This document shows, piece after piece, positions 26,190 to 34,456 of a DNA stretch of 64,000 bases; positions within the stretch are counted from its first letter, which is position 1; each line of letters opens with the position of its first letter. Source of the stretch: Muricea muricata (taxonomy: Eukaryota > Cnidaria > Anthozoa > Malacalcyonacea > Plexauridae); NCBI GenBank assembly GCA_963855995.1, contig OY979718.1, positions 46,659,559 through 46,723,558 on the forward strand, given 5' to 3'. The translations under genes and the position numbers were made by a program. A model generated the notes under the pieces. The model did no database searches. It was not told where the DNA came from and worked only from the letters and a program-made list of their open reading frames with translations.

Positions 26190-28396
26190 TTTTTTTTTGT
26201 ATTTTTGTGCAATTTTTGCTTTAAAAACCTAGTGAGAGAGTAGAGCCGGAGACGGCCGTTTTGAAAGAATCTTGAACCAACTATGGCGGATTTTTGTTTG
26301 AATACTCTTCACACCTACCGAAAATGAACAATATGGAGGGATTATACTTAAGATATCAAATAAAATTTTGTATTTTCAGTGTGTTTTCCCCCATTTTTTG
26401 AGCATTCGCAGGCGCCATGAGAGAACTTGTCGGTCACATAAAAGGGCTTCTTAGGCGCTCGAATTTAATGCACCGGCGCCATAAGCAAACCTCGAGGGAA
26501 TAAACCCATTTGCCGGCTTTGCTTCGAACAATCAAACGTCTGCTTTTGAAAGAAAACTCGCAAAAAAAAATAAAAACTGCTAAAATACAAACAAAACTCA
26601 ACAGAAGTCATACTTTGGTATTGGAGGCAATTGTTCATTCTAATTTGTGAGTCTATCTGAACATTTTCTTGTATTCTCTAACTCTGAGTCGGAAAATCAT
26701 TCCACCGAAATTGACCATGTCCATGGCGGCTAGAGTTTACAGCTAATTATGGCGAAATTTACAGCAATTCACGGTTTTAATTAAAAACAAATCTGACATT
26801 CTGACTTACCTGGTTTTTTGAGCTTTTGCTTTGCTGGCGTAAGTTTAGAAAAATTTGGTAATTTAAGCACCTTATAAAGAGAGCAATTAGAGCCAAACAA
26901 GACACTTTAGTCAGTTTAGAGTTAAAAATAAATAAAAAATGTTCTTGCTTTTTACAATGGAGGCGACGTTTATGGCGTCATTTTATACAGCAACTCCATA
27001 TTCTTTATTACAAACTTTCCGTAATTTTGTTTGGTTTTACATTCTTCTGGGACAGGTGACTGCTCAAATACCGTAACTTGCAATTGGTTTTAAGGGATTA
27101 ACAATGGAGACTTTTTAGTTAACATGCAATTCTCATGGTAGATTCAATTTTGATCCACGCAAGATTGACAAATCTTTTATTACAGCTAAATAGAGCATTT
27201 AAAATTAGCAGACTGCAAAGTTTGGTGGGAAAATGTTGTGCAATGAGGGAAATAGCCCTGCGAAGTTTGCGAATTTTGTATATTTTTTTGTATTTACGGA
27301 CGAGAAAGCCTATGACATTTGAGACGAATGTGGTAGGCTTTCCCAAGACGTATGCAAATATATGCAAAATTTGGAAACTTCGCAGGGCTATATTTTTCGT
27401 ATTTTACAAGATTTCGCCACCAATTTTTTTCAGTCTACTAATTTTAAATGCTCTTTTTAGCAACGATGTAAGTTTTGTCAATCTTGCGTGGATCAAAATT
27501 GAATCTACCATGAGAATTGTATATTAACTAAAAAGTCTGCATTGTTAAGCTTCCTCAAAACCAGGTGCAAGTTACAGTATTTGAGCAGTCAACTGTCCCA
27601 GAAGAAGTTAAAACCAAACAAATTATAGAAAGTTTGTAAAGAAGAATACGGAGTTGCTGTAAATGCCGCCCTGAAAGTCTACTCCATTGTAAAAAGCAAG
27701 AATATTTTTTATTTATTTTTATCTCTAAGTGTCACGGTTGCCTGTAATTGCTCTCTTTATAAAGTGCTTAAGTTACCAATTTTTTTAAACGTGCGCCATA
27801 GCCTGGTAAGCATTGCAGTTCGTGAAAGCGAAAGATAAAAGGGTAAGTCAGATTTGTCTTAAAAACCGTGAATTGCTGTAAATTCAGCCATAAACTCTAA
27901 CCGCCATAATCAGTTTTCGTGGAATGATTTTCGGACTTAGAGAAGACAAGAAAATGAATGAACAGTTGCCTCCACTAGCAAAGCATGACTTCTGTTGAGT
28001 TTTATTCGCTTTTTAGCAGTTTTTATTTTTTTTGTGAGTTTTCTTTCAAAAGCAGACGTTTGATTGTTCGAAGCATAGCCGGCAAATGGGTTTATTCCCT
28101 CGAGGTTTGCTTATGGCGCCGGTGCATTAAGTTCGAGCGCCTGAGAAGCCCTTTTATGTTGCCGACAAGTTCTCTCATGGCACCTGCGAATGCTCAAAAA
28201 ATGAGAAAAAACCCCACAAAAAATACAAAGATTTATTTGATATCTCAAGTATAATGCCTCCATATCGTTCATTTTTCGGAAGATGTGAAGAAAATTCAAA
28301 CATAGTTGGTTCAAGATTCTTTCAAGACGACCGTCTCCGGCTCTACTCTTTCACTAGGTTTTTGAAGCAAAAATTGTACAAAAATACCAAAAAAGA
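26190..28396. repeat. Large foldback palindrome, arms of about 1.1 kb
   Basis: Sequence from about 26190 rightward is repeated in inverse orientation ending near 28396, with the centre near 27320. Matching landmarks include GTAGAGCCGGAGACGG (26241) with CCGTCTCCGGCTCTAC (28330), the GGCGCCATAAGCAAACCTCGAGG block with its inverse near 28100, and the AAAGCCTATGACATT/AATGTGGTAGGCTTT pair at the centre. The arms differ by substitutions and small indels. Short open frames within the arms occur on both sides and look non-coding. It could be a foldback transposon or an inverted duplication. Confidence 0.8.
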
Positions 28397-29581
28397 GACT
28401 TGTGCACTTGGACACTGGGATTTAGTCAAATGGGCGATGGGAAATGTAGGGGCATAGCCAGGCGCCTAATTTTGAAGGAGCAGAAAGAGGTGCGGTGAAC
28501 AATATAACCGAGAAAAATTGAAAATTCTATAGCTTATGATATGAAAGTTCCAATATTCTGGTGGAATTTTAATCCGAAAAATTTACAAGAAGAATTGAAT
28601 CTATAGTTTTCTGCAAGTTTTCTTGTAGTGTGGTCTCCGTTTACTTCAAACTCCCCCTTCCTCCCTCCACATTTTTATCCGGTTTTAAGCGTTAAAAAAA
28701 ACAGATTTTCAAATAATTCGGGGTTGGTCCCCCTTTGGTACATCCTTAGAGAAAAGGCAATAGAACCCCCAACCCGGCTCCCTCCAGGACCCTGAATTAA
28801 ATCATTATTCGGATTAATTCATCCGCACAGTCTACAGAAGAAAAATTTGAGACAAAGTTTCATCCGTTTTAGCAGTTGAAAAATATTTCTTGTTTTTGAT
28901 ATTTTATATCATTTGTTTGGCACTTAGTGCACATGAGAACCTCAGCTTGTGTTTAAGTATCCTTTCGAAAAAATCTTTTAAAAAGATAACAGCAACTGAT
29001 GACAGCGAGACAGCGAAATCATAGGCGAAATATCCTCAGTTGCACATCTATGTATCCTTAATCTACATTGGTATGTAGCATATATTACTGGTGCTCTGCT
29101 ACAGATAAAGAACTGCGGATGCGCGATAAAAAACTGGTTCGGCTACGCGGATTTCTTAACTGATCATTCAAAAACTTTCAAAAATAATTGCGTACTAAAG
29201 TTCTCTATTTTTTACAATTTTTAGAGAACAACATGTATCAACATGGTACAAGTGGTAAAGAAAGGTAAAGAATTTGATATATTTCCTATGACGAGCCCGC
29301 CAGGGTCGAACCTAGAACGAGACTTACTGGAAGTATAAAACAATACAACAGTAAAGAGCCCAGTAAAAAAATTGAACAAACAAATTTTGCACATAAAACA
29401 TGCTTGTGCAAATTAATTAGCGAGTCGTTTCAATGGAACTTGACGTCTTTTCAAAAGTCTAAACTGTGAAGTCTCATCCCATCGCGCAAGGAATGATGGA
29501 TTATTCTTTATTTAGGCCCTGATACTTACGCAACTACCTCGATGATGTTTCAAAAAGTTAATTCCATCCAGGTAAGCAATA
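28397..29581. other. Left flank of the Polinton
   Basis: No gene is recognised between the foldback palindrome and the Polinton target site. Confidence 0.5.
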
Positions 29582-29587
29582 CGCATT
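29582..29587. repeat. Left target-site duplication of the Polinton (CGCATT)
   Basis: The six bases directly before the element's AG terminus are CGCATT; those directly after the opposite CT terminus (50024-50029) are CCCATT. Five of six agree. A 6-bp duplication is the known Polinton signature. Confidence 0.75.
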
Positions 29588-29968
29588 AGTAGTGCAGTTT
29601 TTGGCCGGATTGGGCACCTTTTGAGCGATGGCAACTGGGGAAATTTTTCTGTGAAAACCCCCCCTTTGAGCGACAAGATCGCCTTTTGAGCGATGGTTTT
29701 TTAGGGTCCCAAATCCTGCTAGGTCCCCAAATCCTGCCGAGTCAGCACCTTTTGAGCGATGGCAACTGGGAAAACTTTTCTGTAAAAAATCACCTTTTGA
29801 GCGATGGTCGTTAGAAGTCGCCGATCCCGTAATGACGTCATCCAAGATGGCGCCTTCTAAAAAAATTTTCTTAAAAATCTTTTTAAAAAAAAAGAAAATT
29901 TTTTCAAAAAAATCCAATCCGGCGCCTTTTAAAAATTTTTCCAAAAATATTTTTGTCATAAAAAAAAT
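29588..29968 (+). repeat. Left terminal inverted repeat of the Polinton
   Basis: About 380 bp matching the inverse of 49700-50023. It contains five copies of a CACCTTTTGAGCGATGG-like subrepeat (one degenerate). A 65-bp block (29632-29696), with two of these copies, is absent from the right repeat. The inner part is A/T-rich. A perfect TGACGTCA (29833-29840) sits one base before CCAAGATGGCG (29842-29852). Confidence 0.9.
29833..29852 (+). promoter_or_regulatory. CRE/ATF and YY1-like sites in the left TIR
   Basis: A perfect TGACGTCA palindrome is followed after one base by CCAAGATGGCG, which fits the CREB/ATF and YY1 binding consensus in animals. The same pair, inverted, lies at 49829-49848. 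This suggests the TIR acts as a promoter using host factors, but that is inferred from motifs alone. Confidence 0.45.
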
Positions 29969-29982
29969 CGCGAGCTTAAAAA

Positions 29983-29995
29983 TGTATTTTTTACA
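29983..29995 (+). promoter_or_regulatory. Candidate Polinton promoter motif, copy 1
   Basis: TGTATTTTTTACA, 33 bp before the ATG at 30016. Similar sequences precede the next three genes at 30409-30424, 30862-30873 and 31255-31266, with motif start 20-27 bp before the chosen ATG. Confidence 0.5.
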
Positions 29996-30015
29996 ATTTT
30001 TGGAAATTGTAAAAA

Positions 30016-30186
30016 ATGGTCAAGGAATATAGGAAAAAAGGGTTATTAGCCTTGATCTCCGTGCTTGAAAACAACGAGGATGTTATTTTTTACGAAAAAC
30101 GGGTTTACCTTAAATGTGGGAATGACGAAAGGGAGTATTTTTTTAATATTTACCAATTATGCGGCGATATTTTATCGGGGCATTAA
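30016..30186 (+). pseudogene. TFIIS-like protein, N-terminal part (frameshifted)
   Basis: A 56-codon frame starts at an ATG in an A-rich context and overlaps the zinc-ribbon frame at 30159-30392 in another phase. Its length and helical content suit the region upstream of the TFIIS zinc ribbon, and its last codons run alongside the first codons of the next frame. I infer that the two were one gene, now broken by an indel around 30168-30180 near T4 and G4 runs. An independent small gene is the alternative. Confidence 0.5.
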
Positions 30187-30392
30187 AATTTGGTTTTAAC
30201 CATCCGAATTGGGACCGCGTTACTACCAAACCTGAAGATGAAGAGGTAATAGAAGACTCTGTATTGCAATGTATGAAATGTAAGTCCAACAAGATAGTTT
30301 CGGATACCAGGCAAACGCGCGGGGGTGACGAAGGTGCCACCGTTTTCGCAACGTGCACAAATTGTAAAAACAAATGGATAACACGCGGTTAA
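30159..30392 (+). CDS. TFIIS-like zinc ribbon transcript-elongation factor (C-terminal part)
   Basis: Contains CMKC and CTNC cysteine pairs spaced as in the TFIIS C-terminal zinc ribbon, with the characteristic TRGGDEGATVF segment keeping the acidic DE pair that TFIIS inserts into the RNA polymerase active site. The known role is to stimulate transcript cleavage and rescue stalled polymerase. TFIIS-like proteins are common in large eukaryotic DNA viruses. The first residues of this 77-codon frame probably belong to the frameshifted upstream part (30016-30186). It is followed directly by the next transcription-factor gene. Confidence 0.75.
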   Translation: MRRYFIGALKFGFNHPNWDRVTTKPEDEEVIEDSVLQCMKCKSNKIVSDTRQTRGGDEGATVFATCTNCKNKWITRG

Positions 30393-30408
30393 TTGAGCAG
30401 CTCAAAAT

Positions 30409-30424
30409 GTATTTTTTTTTACAA
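30409..30424 (+). promoter_or_regulatory. Candidate Polinton promoter motif, copy 2
   Basis: TGTA, a T run, then TACA, just upstream of the ATG at 30432. It overlaps the first codons of the longer open frame from 30393, and so argues for the start at 30432. Confidence 0.45.
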
Positions 30425-30431
30425 ACAAAAA

Positions 30432-30857
30432 ATGGATTGCCCAGACGAAAAATTAGAAGAAATGTACGGCATAAATTTTTGTGTAGAATGCGGTGAAGAA
30501 ATTATCAAGACATTCGGTGAAATGAAAGGTGGGTTTTATAAGCACGGGCGTAGTAAAAAGGGGAGAATGACGCAAGACGATAAGTTACGTAATGATATGT
30601 CCCGTTATAAATTTCCGTACGAAATTACTTCAAAAGCAACAAAATTATATAAGCAATATTTGACGGTTACAGGAGAGACCATGAAAGGGAAAGTACGTAA
30701 AACTATTGCATTTGGATGTTTCTACGTTGCATTTATGGTCGTGTCGGGAACGGTGGACAGGGGTGACCTGTTAAAAGCGTTAGACTTAAACGAAAAGTCG
30801 GGCCAACGCGGGTTAGCACAAGTTACCGCGACGTTAGACGAAAAATTAAAATTTTAA
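30432..30857 (+). CDS. VLTF3/TFIIB-like transcription factor
   Basis: The open frame begins at 30393, but I prefer Met14 at 30432 because the promoter-like motif overlaps the earlier codons; this gives about 141 residues. An N-terminal CVEC pair suggests a zinc ribbon. It is followed by a helical region ending FGCFYVAFMVVSGTVDRGDL and a RGL motif, the pattern of the cyclin-fold repeat in TFIIB and in the VLTF3-like late factors of nucleocytoplasmic large DNA viruses. Such proteins direct RNA polymerase to promoters. It sits between TFIIS-like and VLTF2-like genes, which supports a transcription role. The choice between TFIIB-like and VLTF3-like needs a profile search. Confidence 0.6.
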   Translation: MDCPDEKLEEMYGINFCVECGEEIIKTFGEMKGGFYKHGRSKKGRMTQDDKLRNDMSRYKFPYEITSKATKLYKQYLTVTGETMKGKVRKTIAFGCFYVAFMVVSGTVDRGDLLKALDLNEKSGQRGLAQVTATLDEKLKF

Positions 30858-30861
30858 AAAA

Positions 30862-30873
30862 GTGTTTTTTACA
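30862..30873 (+). promoter_or_regulatory. Candidate Polinton promoter motif, copy 3
   Basis: GTGTTTTTTACA, 27 bp before the ATG at 30889. It lies inside the 5' part of the open frame beginning at 30862, which favours the start at 30889. Confidence 0.45.
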
Positions 30874-30888
30874 AAGCAAGTGAGAGTA

Positions 30889-31203
30889 ATGAGTTGCTCA
30901 TGGGATAACCAACACGTTATTGTTAACGCTATAAAATGCCCAATACGATTTCACCCTACAGAGGTACAAAAAAGACATTCTACAGACGCTATTATCAAGG
31001 ATAGGATTATGGGGTCTGATATTGAAAGGTACACGGAAATTCATAGACAACAAGCTTATGAATTTGACGAGAATCATATTTTCTGTTCACCTGAATGTTG
31101 TAAAGTCTTCATTTTAAAAAACAAAGGGAATAAATTAAACGAGAATTCTATATGTTTTTTGATGCAAATAACCAAACGGAAAAAGAAAATAACCGCAGCT
31201 TAG
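30889..31203 (+). CDS. VLTF2-like FCS zinc-finger transcription factor
   Basis: About 104 residues from Met at 30889. An N-terminal KCPIRFHP segment and a downstream IFCSPECCKVFIL segment form a CP...FCS..C pattern like the FCS-type zinc finger of viral late transcription factor 2. The frame ends soon after. A second frame (31152-31274) overlaps its last codons and may hold the original C-terminus, so a small indel in the A-rich stretch near 31120-31150 is possible. It is the third member of a transcription-factor cluster. Confidence 0.6.
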   Translation: MSCSWDNQHVIVNAIKCPIRFHPTEVQKRHSTDAIIKDRIMGSDIERYTEIHRQQAYEFDENHIFCSPECCKVFILKNKGNKLNENSICFLMQITKRKKKITAA

Positions 31204-31274
31204 AAGGTCATATTGAACACCCTGTAACCGATAAAAAACCACTACTGAAGAAAAGTGTTTTTACACAAAAATAA
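31152..31274 (+). CDS. Small ORF overlapping the end of the VLTF2-like gene
   Basis: A 40-codon frame that ends exactly one base before the ATG at 31275. Its composition is polar (Asn, Glu, Lys), ending in a PLLKKS-type segment. It is either an independent tiny gene or the displaced C-terminus of the preceding gene after a frameshift. Confidence 0.35.
   Translation: MFFDANNQTEKENNRSLEGHIEHPVTDKKPLLKKSVFTQK
31255..31266 (+). promoter_or_regulatory. Candidate Polinton promoter motif, copy 4
   Basis: GTGTTTTTACAC, 20 bp before the ATG at 31275; the fourth occurrence in 1.3 kb with similar spacing to a start codon. Confidence 0.5.
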
Positions 31275-31472
31275 ATGGATAGTAAACTTAGGAACCGTAT
31301 AAAACATATGGAACTTAAAAAAGAAGCAAGCAGACTACATTTGAGAGAGGATAAAAATTATACCCGGGGAGAATTGGTAACATTGGCTAAAGTAGCAGGC
31401 ATCCAGTACACTGAGAGACTCAAAAAACGTTGTCTTGCGTCTAAACTTGGGATAGATTTGCCTACAAAATAA
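31275..31472 (+). CDS. Small basic protein, SAP-like motif
   Basis: 65 residues, strongly basic. The C-terminal half (TRGELVTLAKVAGI, then LKKRCLASKLGI) has the helix-loop-helix spacing of SAP-like or Rho-N-like DNA-binding motifs, but the match is loose. It stands at the end of the transcription-factor cluster, after its own promoter-like motif, and is followed by a 3' hairpin at 31483-31507. A nucleic-acid-binding role is inferred. Confidence 0.5.
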   Translation: MDSKLRNRIKHMELKKEASRLHLREDKNYTRGELVTLAKVAGIQYTERLKKRCLASKLGIDLPTK

Positions 31473-31482
31473 AATCAACAAA

Positions 31483-31507
31483 TTTTAGAACCTTTAAGGT
31501 TTTAAAA
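31483..31507. terminator. 3' hairpin after the 31275-31472 gene
   Basis: Arms TTTTAGAACCT and AGGTTTTAAAA form an 11-bp stem with one G-U pair around TTA. It starts 10 bp after the stop codon. It is one of about nine such hairpins at gene ends in this element. Confidence 0.6.
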
Positions 31508-31514
31508 TATAAGA

Positions 31515-32135
31515 ATGGACGTTATTTTAGAAAGCGAACCGATCAATATTCCAAATCCAAAGAAGTGTCGCGCCAACCATGGCTTGGATGGGGGACAAAA
31601 ACCTGAAGAATTAAAAATGTGGTTAGCTAACAAAAAGGTAGAATACGAAGACGACGCGGTCATGTCGAAGTTTTTGGCGTCCGACAAAGATGACAGGCAC
31701 AAGCATTGGATTATAAACTCTTTAGAGACGGGTTATAGTTTTAAGACGAATTACGATGAGTCAAAAATTCTTCGACCGTTGGCTATAAAACTTCGCGATA
31801 TAGATTTTAGGAAATTTAGGTGCCAAGCCCTAAGGGCTCTAGTTAATGATTTAGGGGTACCGGCGATGGAATACAAATGGATGACCGTGAGCGAGGTCAT
31901 TGAGAAAATAGACCATATAAGAGCTAAATTCCAGGATGAGCCAAAAATCGACGTGATTCAGAAATTGGATGGGGTGGACTTTCGGAGTCTTAAAGGTCAA
32001 GAATTAATAGGTTTTGCTATTGATTTAGGGCTAACCATGTTTTGTAGTTTGACAAGAGCTACGATTATTCAGCAAATAGGACTCGTAAAAAAATACTACC
32101 AGGACAAACCATGTAGCCAAATGGAGGGAAATTAA
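31515..32135 (+). CDS. Protein with two SAP-like repeats, function unknown
   Basis: 206 residues. The C-terminal two thirds consist of two diverged copies of a roughly 50-residue unit (about residues 93-147 and 150-202). Both read like LRDIDFRKFRCQALRALVNDLG, then a TVSEVIEKI or TRATIIQQI helix, and end in FQDEP or YQDKP. This is an internal duplication of a SAP/Rho-N-like helical module. The N-terminal third is unique and carries a Pro/Asn-rich segment. It ends in a hairpin shared with the convergent gene at 32164. A DNA- or RNA-binding role is only inferred. Confidence 0.6.
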   Translation: MDVILESEPINIPNPKKCRANHGLDGGQKPEELKMWLANKKVEYEDDAVMSKFLASDKDDRHKHWIINSLETGYSFKTNYDESKILRPLAIKLRDIDFRKFRCQALRALVNDLGVPAMEYKWMTVSEVIEKIDHIRAKFQDEPKIDVIQKLDGVDFRSLKGQELIGFAIDLGLTMFCSLTRATIIQQIGLVKKYYQDKPCSQMEGN

Positions 32136-32136
32136 A

Positions 32137-32160
32137 TTTCTAACGTGTGTGCGTTAGGAA
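32137..32160. terminator. Hairpin between convergent genes
   Basis: Arms TTTCTAACG and CGTTAGGAA (9 bp, one wobble pair) around TGTGTG, one base after the stop at 32135 and 3 bp before the stop of the minus-strand gene at 32164. Placed to act for both directions. Confidence 0.65.
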
Positions 32161-32163
32161 TTT

Positions 32164-32406
32164 TCATTCTTCTTCTTTAATGCCTTCTTTAACGTTTGGC
32201 ACTTCGTAAGTCTTTTTTGCTTTTCTTTCAATGGCAAATTGAAAATTTGTCTCTATTCCATCGGGGTCTTTTGCCATGTGTAATCCAAATAGGATTTTCC
32301 TTCGTTCGCATACGTCTTTGTTAGCTTTATCCCGTTTTTGGAGGTTGCACAACCCATATTTTTTTATAAAAAATAAATAAAATGTCGTTATTATTTGGTT
32401 ATTCAT
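32164..32406 (-). CDS. Small hypothetical protein
   Basis: 80 codons if the ATG at 32406 is used, but that ATG lies inside the start of the fibre gene on the other strand, and the first residues come from an AT-rich promoter stretch. The next Met (codon 44) would leave 37 residues. The C-terminal part is polar and charged (ends VKEGIKEEE). The convergent hairpin at its 3' end supports a real gene; the start is unresolved. No family recognised. Confidence 0.4.
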   Translation of the reverse strand: MNNQIITTFYLFFIKKYGLCNLQKRDKANKDVCERRKILFGLHMAKDPDGIETNFQFAIERKAKKTYEVPNVKEGIKEEE

Positions 32407-34046
32407 CGGGCATACAAGAAGGGGATATCGATATGGATAACAACAAAATTATAAATTTACCGGACCCGTTAACGGGTTCTGAACCTGTAACTAAAGCGTA
32501 CGCAGACACACATTATTCTGGTGGTGGTGGACAACGAGGTCCAAAAGGGGATCGTGGTAGTCCCGGGCCACGCGGTCCCGCGGGAAGTGACGGTGCACAT
32601 GGACCACGTGGTTTACCTGGGAGTGACGGTCGTGATGGTTTACCTGGGAGTGACGGTGCACAGGGACCACGCGGTTTACCTGGGAGTGACGGGGCACAGG
32701 GTCCGCGTGGCTTGACTGGGGCACAGGGACCTCCAGGTAGTCCCGGGGCACAGGGCCCGCGTGGCCTACCTGGAAGTGATGGTAGCGACGGTTTACAGGG
32801 TCCGAGGGGTCTAAAAGGGGATCGTGGAAGTCCCGGCCCGCGTGGTTTACCTGGAAGTGACGGGAGCGATGGTCCACAGGGTCCACGTGGTTTACCTGGA
32901 AGTGACGGAAGTGATGGTCTACAGGGTCCACGTGGTTTACCTGGAAGCGACGGTCAACAGGGAACCGCAGGGCCACGGGGCCTAACAGGCCCTGCGGGAA
33001 GCGACGGTCAACAGGGTCCCGCGGGGGGTGTTGGACCACGGGGTCCCGTGGGCCCACGTGGTCCCCCTGGTTCAGGTGGGTTATCCGGTACGGGTTTTAC
33101 AATGCAAGGGGACATTGATATGAACAACAACAAAATCACAAACCTCCCAGATCCAACATTAGCAAACGACCCTATTACGAAACAATACGCAACCAGGGTT
33201 TACTTAACCGACAGTGGGTTTACAATGCAAGACAACATAGGTATGAACAACCACGAAATATTAGGTTTAAACCCGGTCCCATCCAACGATACGGCGGCCG
33301 TATCCAAGAATTATACCGACACAATGTACATTAAAAAAGGTACCGATATTGATGTGAACGGCCACCGTATTACCGGGTTGCCTATTATCCCATTAACATC
33401 TGGCGAACCGATCACGAAAGGTTTTGTTGAAAAGTATTATTCAGATTATACAAATATTTTGACGTTTAAAGGAAAACCCGGTAATGTTACAATTCTTAGG
33501 CAAGACAATATGGTTGACTCACCTGAAAACGGACGTGCTACAGAAACGTTAGACTTTTCAAAAGTAGGTAGCAGTTATCAAATAAATTTCTCCGTTCAAC
33601 CAAAACTTCCAAACGGTGTTTACACCTATGAAATGGATGTTGTTTTAACGACTTCAAGGGGGTACGATGTAATGTTGTGGGGTGATTGTGGTGGTTCTGG
33701 GTACAATGCGTCAACGAAATATAAGTATTGGAGTTGGAGTTATGAGAATAAGATTGCACATAACGACGTACAGGGTGGGTTATTCCACAGGGGTACAGGT
33801 AAAAGGGTACGTATCCAAGGGTCGTTTTTAAACCAGGGTACGCGTATTTATGGGCAAGACATTTCACTTTCGTTAGATTATGAAAACGGGAAAACGTACG
33901 AATTTGTCATGCAAGATTTAGTGTCACGAAGTCCCGACCACGTTCTTGGTAATTCTATCTATTTTGTATTCCAACCTGATAATAATCATACGATGGACTT
34001 TACGGACGAAACGTTTTTCAGTTTTAAACGGTTATTGAAATTATGA
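32382..34046 (+). CDS. Collagen-like fibre protein with four fibre-type beta repeats
   Basis: 554 residues. Residues about 50-233 are uninterrupted Gly-X-Y triplets (about 60), rich in GSD, GPR and GLP. Around them are four copies of a 30-40-residue unit of the form GDIDMNNNKITNLPDP, P-TK-YA: one before the collagen (about 14-45) and three after it (about 241-350). This unit resembles shaft repeats of phage and virus tail fibres. The last 200 residues are beta-rich, with Trp/Gly/Tyr motifs (DVMLWGDCGGSGYN, YKYWSWSYEN), suggesting a receptor-binding head. A trimeric virion spike is inferred. The ATG is preceded by an A/T-only stretch, and the gene overlaps its successor by 4 bp. Confidence 0.8.
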   Translation: MSLLFGYSSGIQEGDIDMDNNKIINLPDPLTGSEPVTKAYADTHYSGGGGQRGPKGDRGSPGPRGPAGSDGAHGPRGLPGSDGRDGLPGSDGAQGPRGLPGSDGAQGPRGLTGAQGPPGSPGAQGPRGLPGSDGSDGLQGPRGLKGDRGSPGPRGLPGSDGSDGPQGPRGLPGSDGSDGLQGPRGLPGSDGQQGTAGPRGLTGPAGSDGQQGPAGGVGPRGPVGPRGPPGSGGLSGTGFTMQGDIDMNNNKITNLPDPTLANDPITKQYATRVYLTDSGFTMQDNIGMNNHEILGLNPVPSNDTAAVSKNYTDTMYIKKGTDIDVNGHRITGLPIIPLTSGEPITKGFVEKYYSDYTNILTFKGKPGNVTILRQDNMVDSPENGRATETLDFSKVGSSYQINFSVQPKLPNGVYTYEMDVVLTTSRGYDVMLWGDCGGSGYNASTKYKYWSWSYENKIAHNDVQGGLFHRGTGKRVRIQGSFLNQGTRIYGQDISLSLDYENGKTYEFVMQDLVSRSPDHVLGNSIYFVFQPDNNHTMDFTDETFFSFKRLLKL

Positions 34047-34426
34047 ATAAAATGGAAGAATACAAGGAAGAATTATTACGGTTAGTAGCCGAAAAAAAAA
34101 TTAAACATACTGCAAAATATATCGAGAGCGCTACGGAAGAAACATTAAAAAAAATTTACGACGAGTACCAACGGCAGGAGTTAGATGAAGTGAACGATAA
34201 AGTGACGGGTGTGCTTATCACGAAAATATCCGAACTTATGATGAAGTTAGACCTCGTGAAAGACAACGTATCGTTAGAAGATGATCTCGGTAAGAACGAA
34301 TTGTTTAAACGCGATGTAAAAAGAATTATTGGTTATTTAACACCGTACGTTCCTTTGGTAGGGTTAGTATCTGGTGGGATTACCGTCGGTGCACATGTTG
34401 CCGATAAAAAATTAAATCCTGAATAG
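34043..34426 (+). CDS. Small protein with C-terminal membrane helix
   Basis: 127 residues, starting in the ATGA overlap with the fibre gene (an ATG at 34052 is also possible). The first 90 residues are charged and helical, and a hydrophobic segment (about 97-122, TPYVPLVGLVSGGITVGAHV) near the C-terminus looks like a tail anchor. The overlap implies co-expression with the fibre, perhaps as an anchor or base protein. It ends in a very strong hairpin. Confidence 0.6.
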   Translation: MNKMEEYKEELLRLVAEKKIKHTAKYIESATEETLKKIYDEYQRQELDEVNDKVTGVLITKISELMMKLDLVKDNVSLEDDLGKNELFKRDVKRIIGYLTPYVPLVGLVSGGITVGAHVADKKLNPE

Positions 34427-34428
34427 GG

Positions 34429-34456
34429 AATTCATAACGTTATAACGTTATGAATT
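34429..34456. terminator. Perfect 11-bp hairpin between convergent genes
   Basis: Arms AATTCATAACG and CGTTATGAATT are exact complements around TTATAA. It starts 2 bp after the plus-strand stop and touches the stop codon of the convergent minus-strand gene (34456-34617). Confidence 0.75.

Noticed and set aside
27119-27527. Two opposite, similar frames of 82 and 130 codons
   Set aside because: They are mirror images across the centre of the foldback palindrome, with no protein-like conservation.
29558-29959. 133-codon minus-strand frame, and its counterpart at 49682-50032
   Set aside because: Both are read-through of the TIR, composed of Lys/Phe runs and the subrepeats.
32491-33057. 188-codon minus-strand frame rich in His, Pro, Arg and Val
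   Set aside because: Antisense shadow of the collagen repeat.
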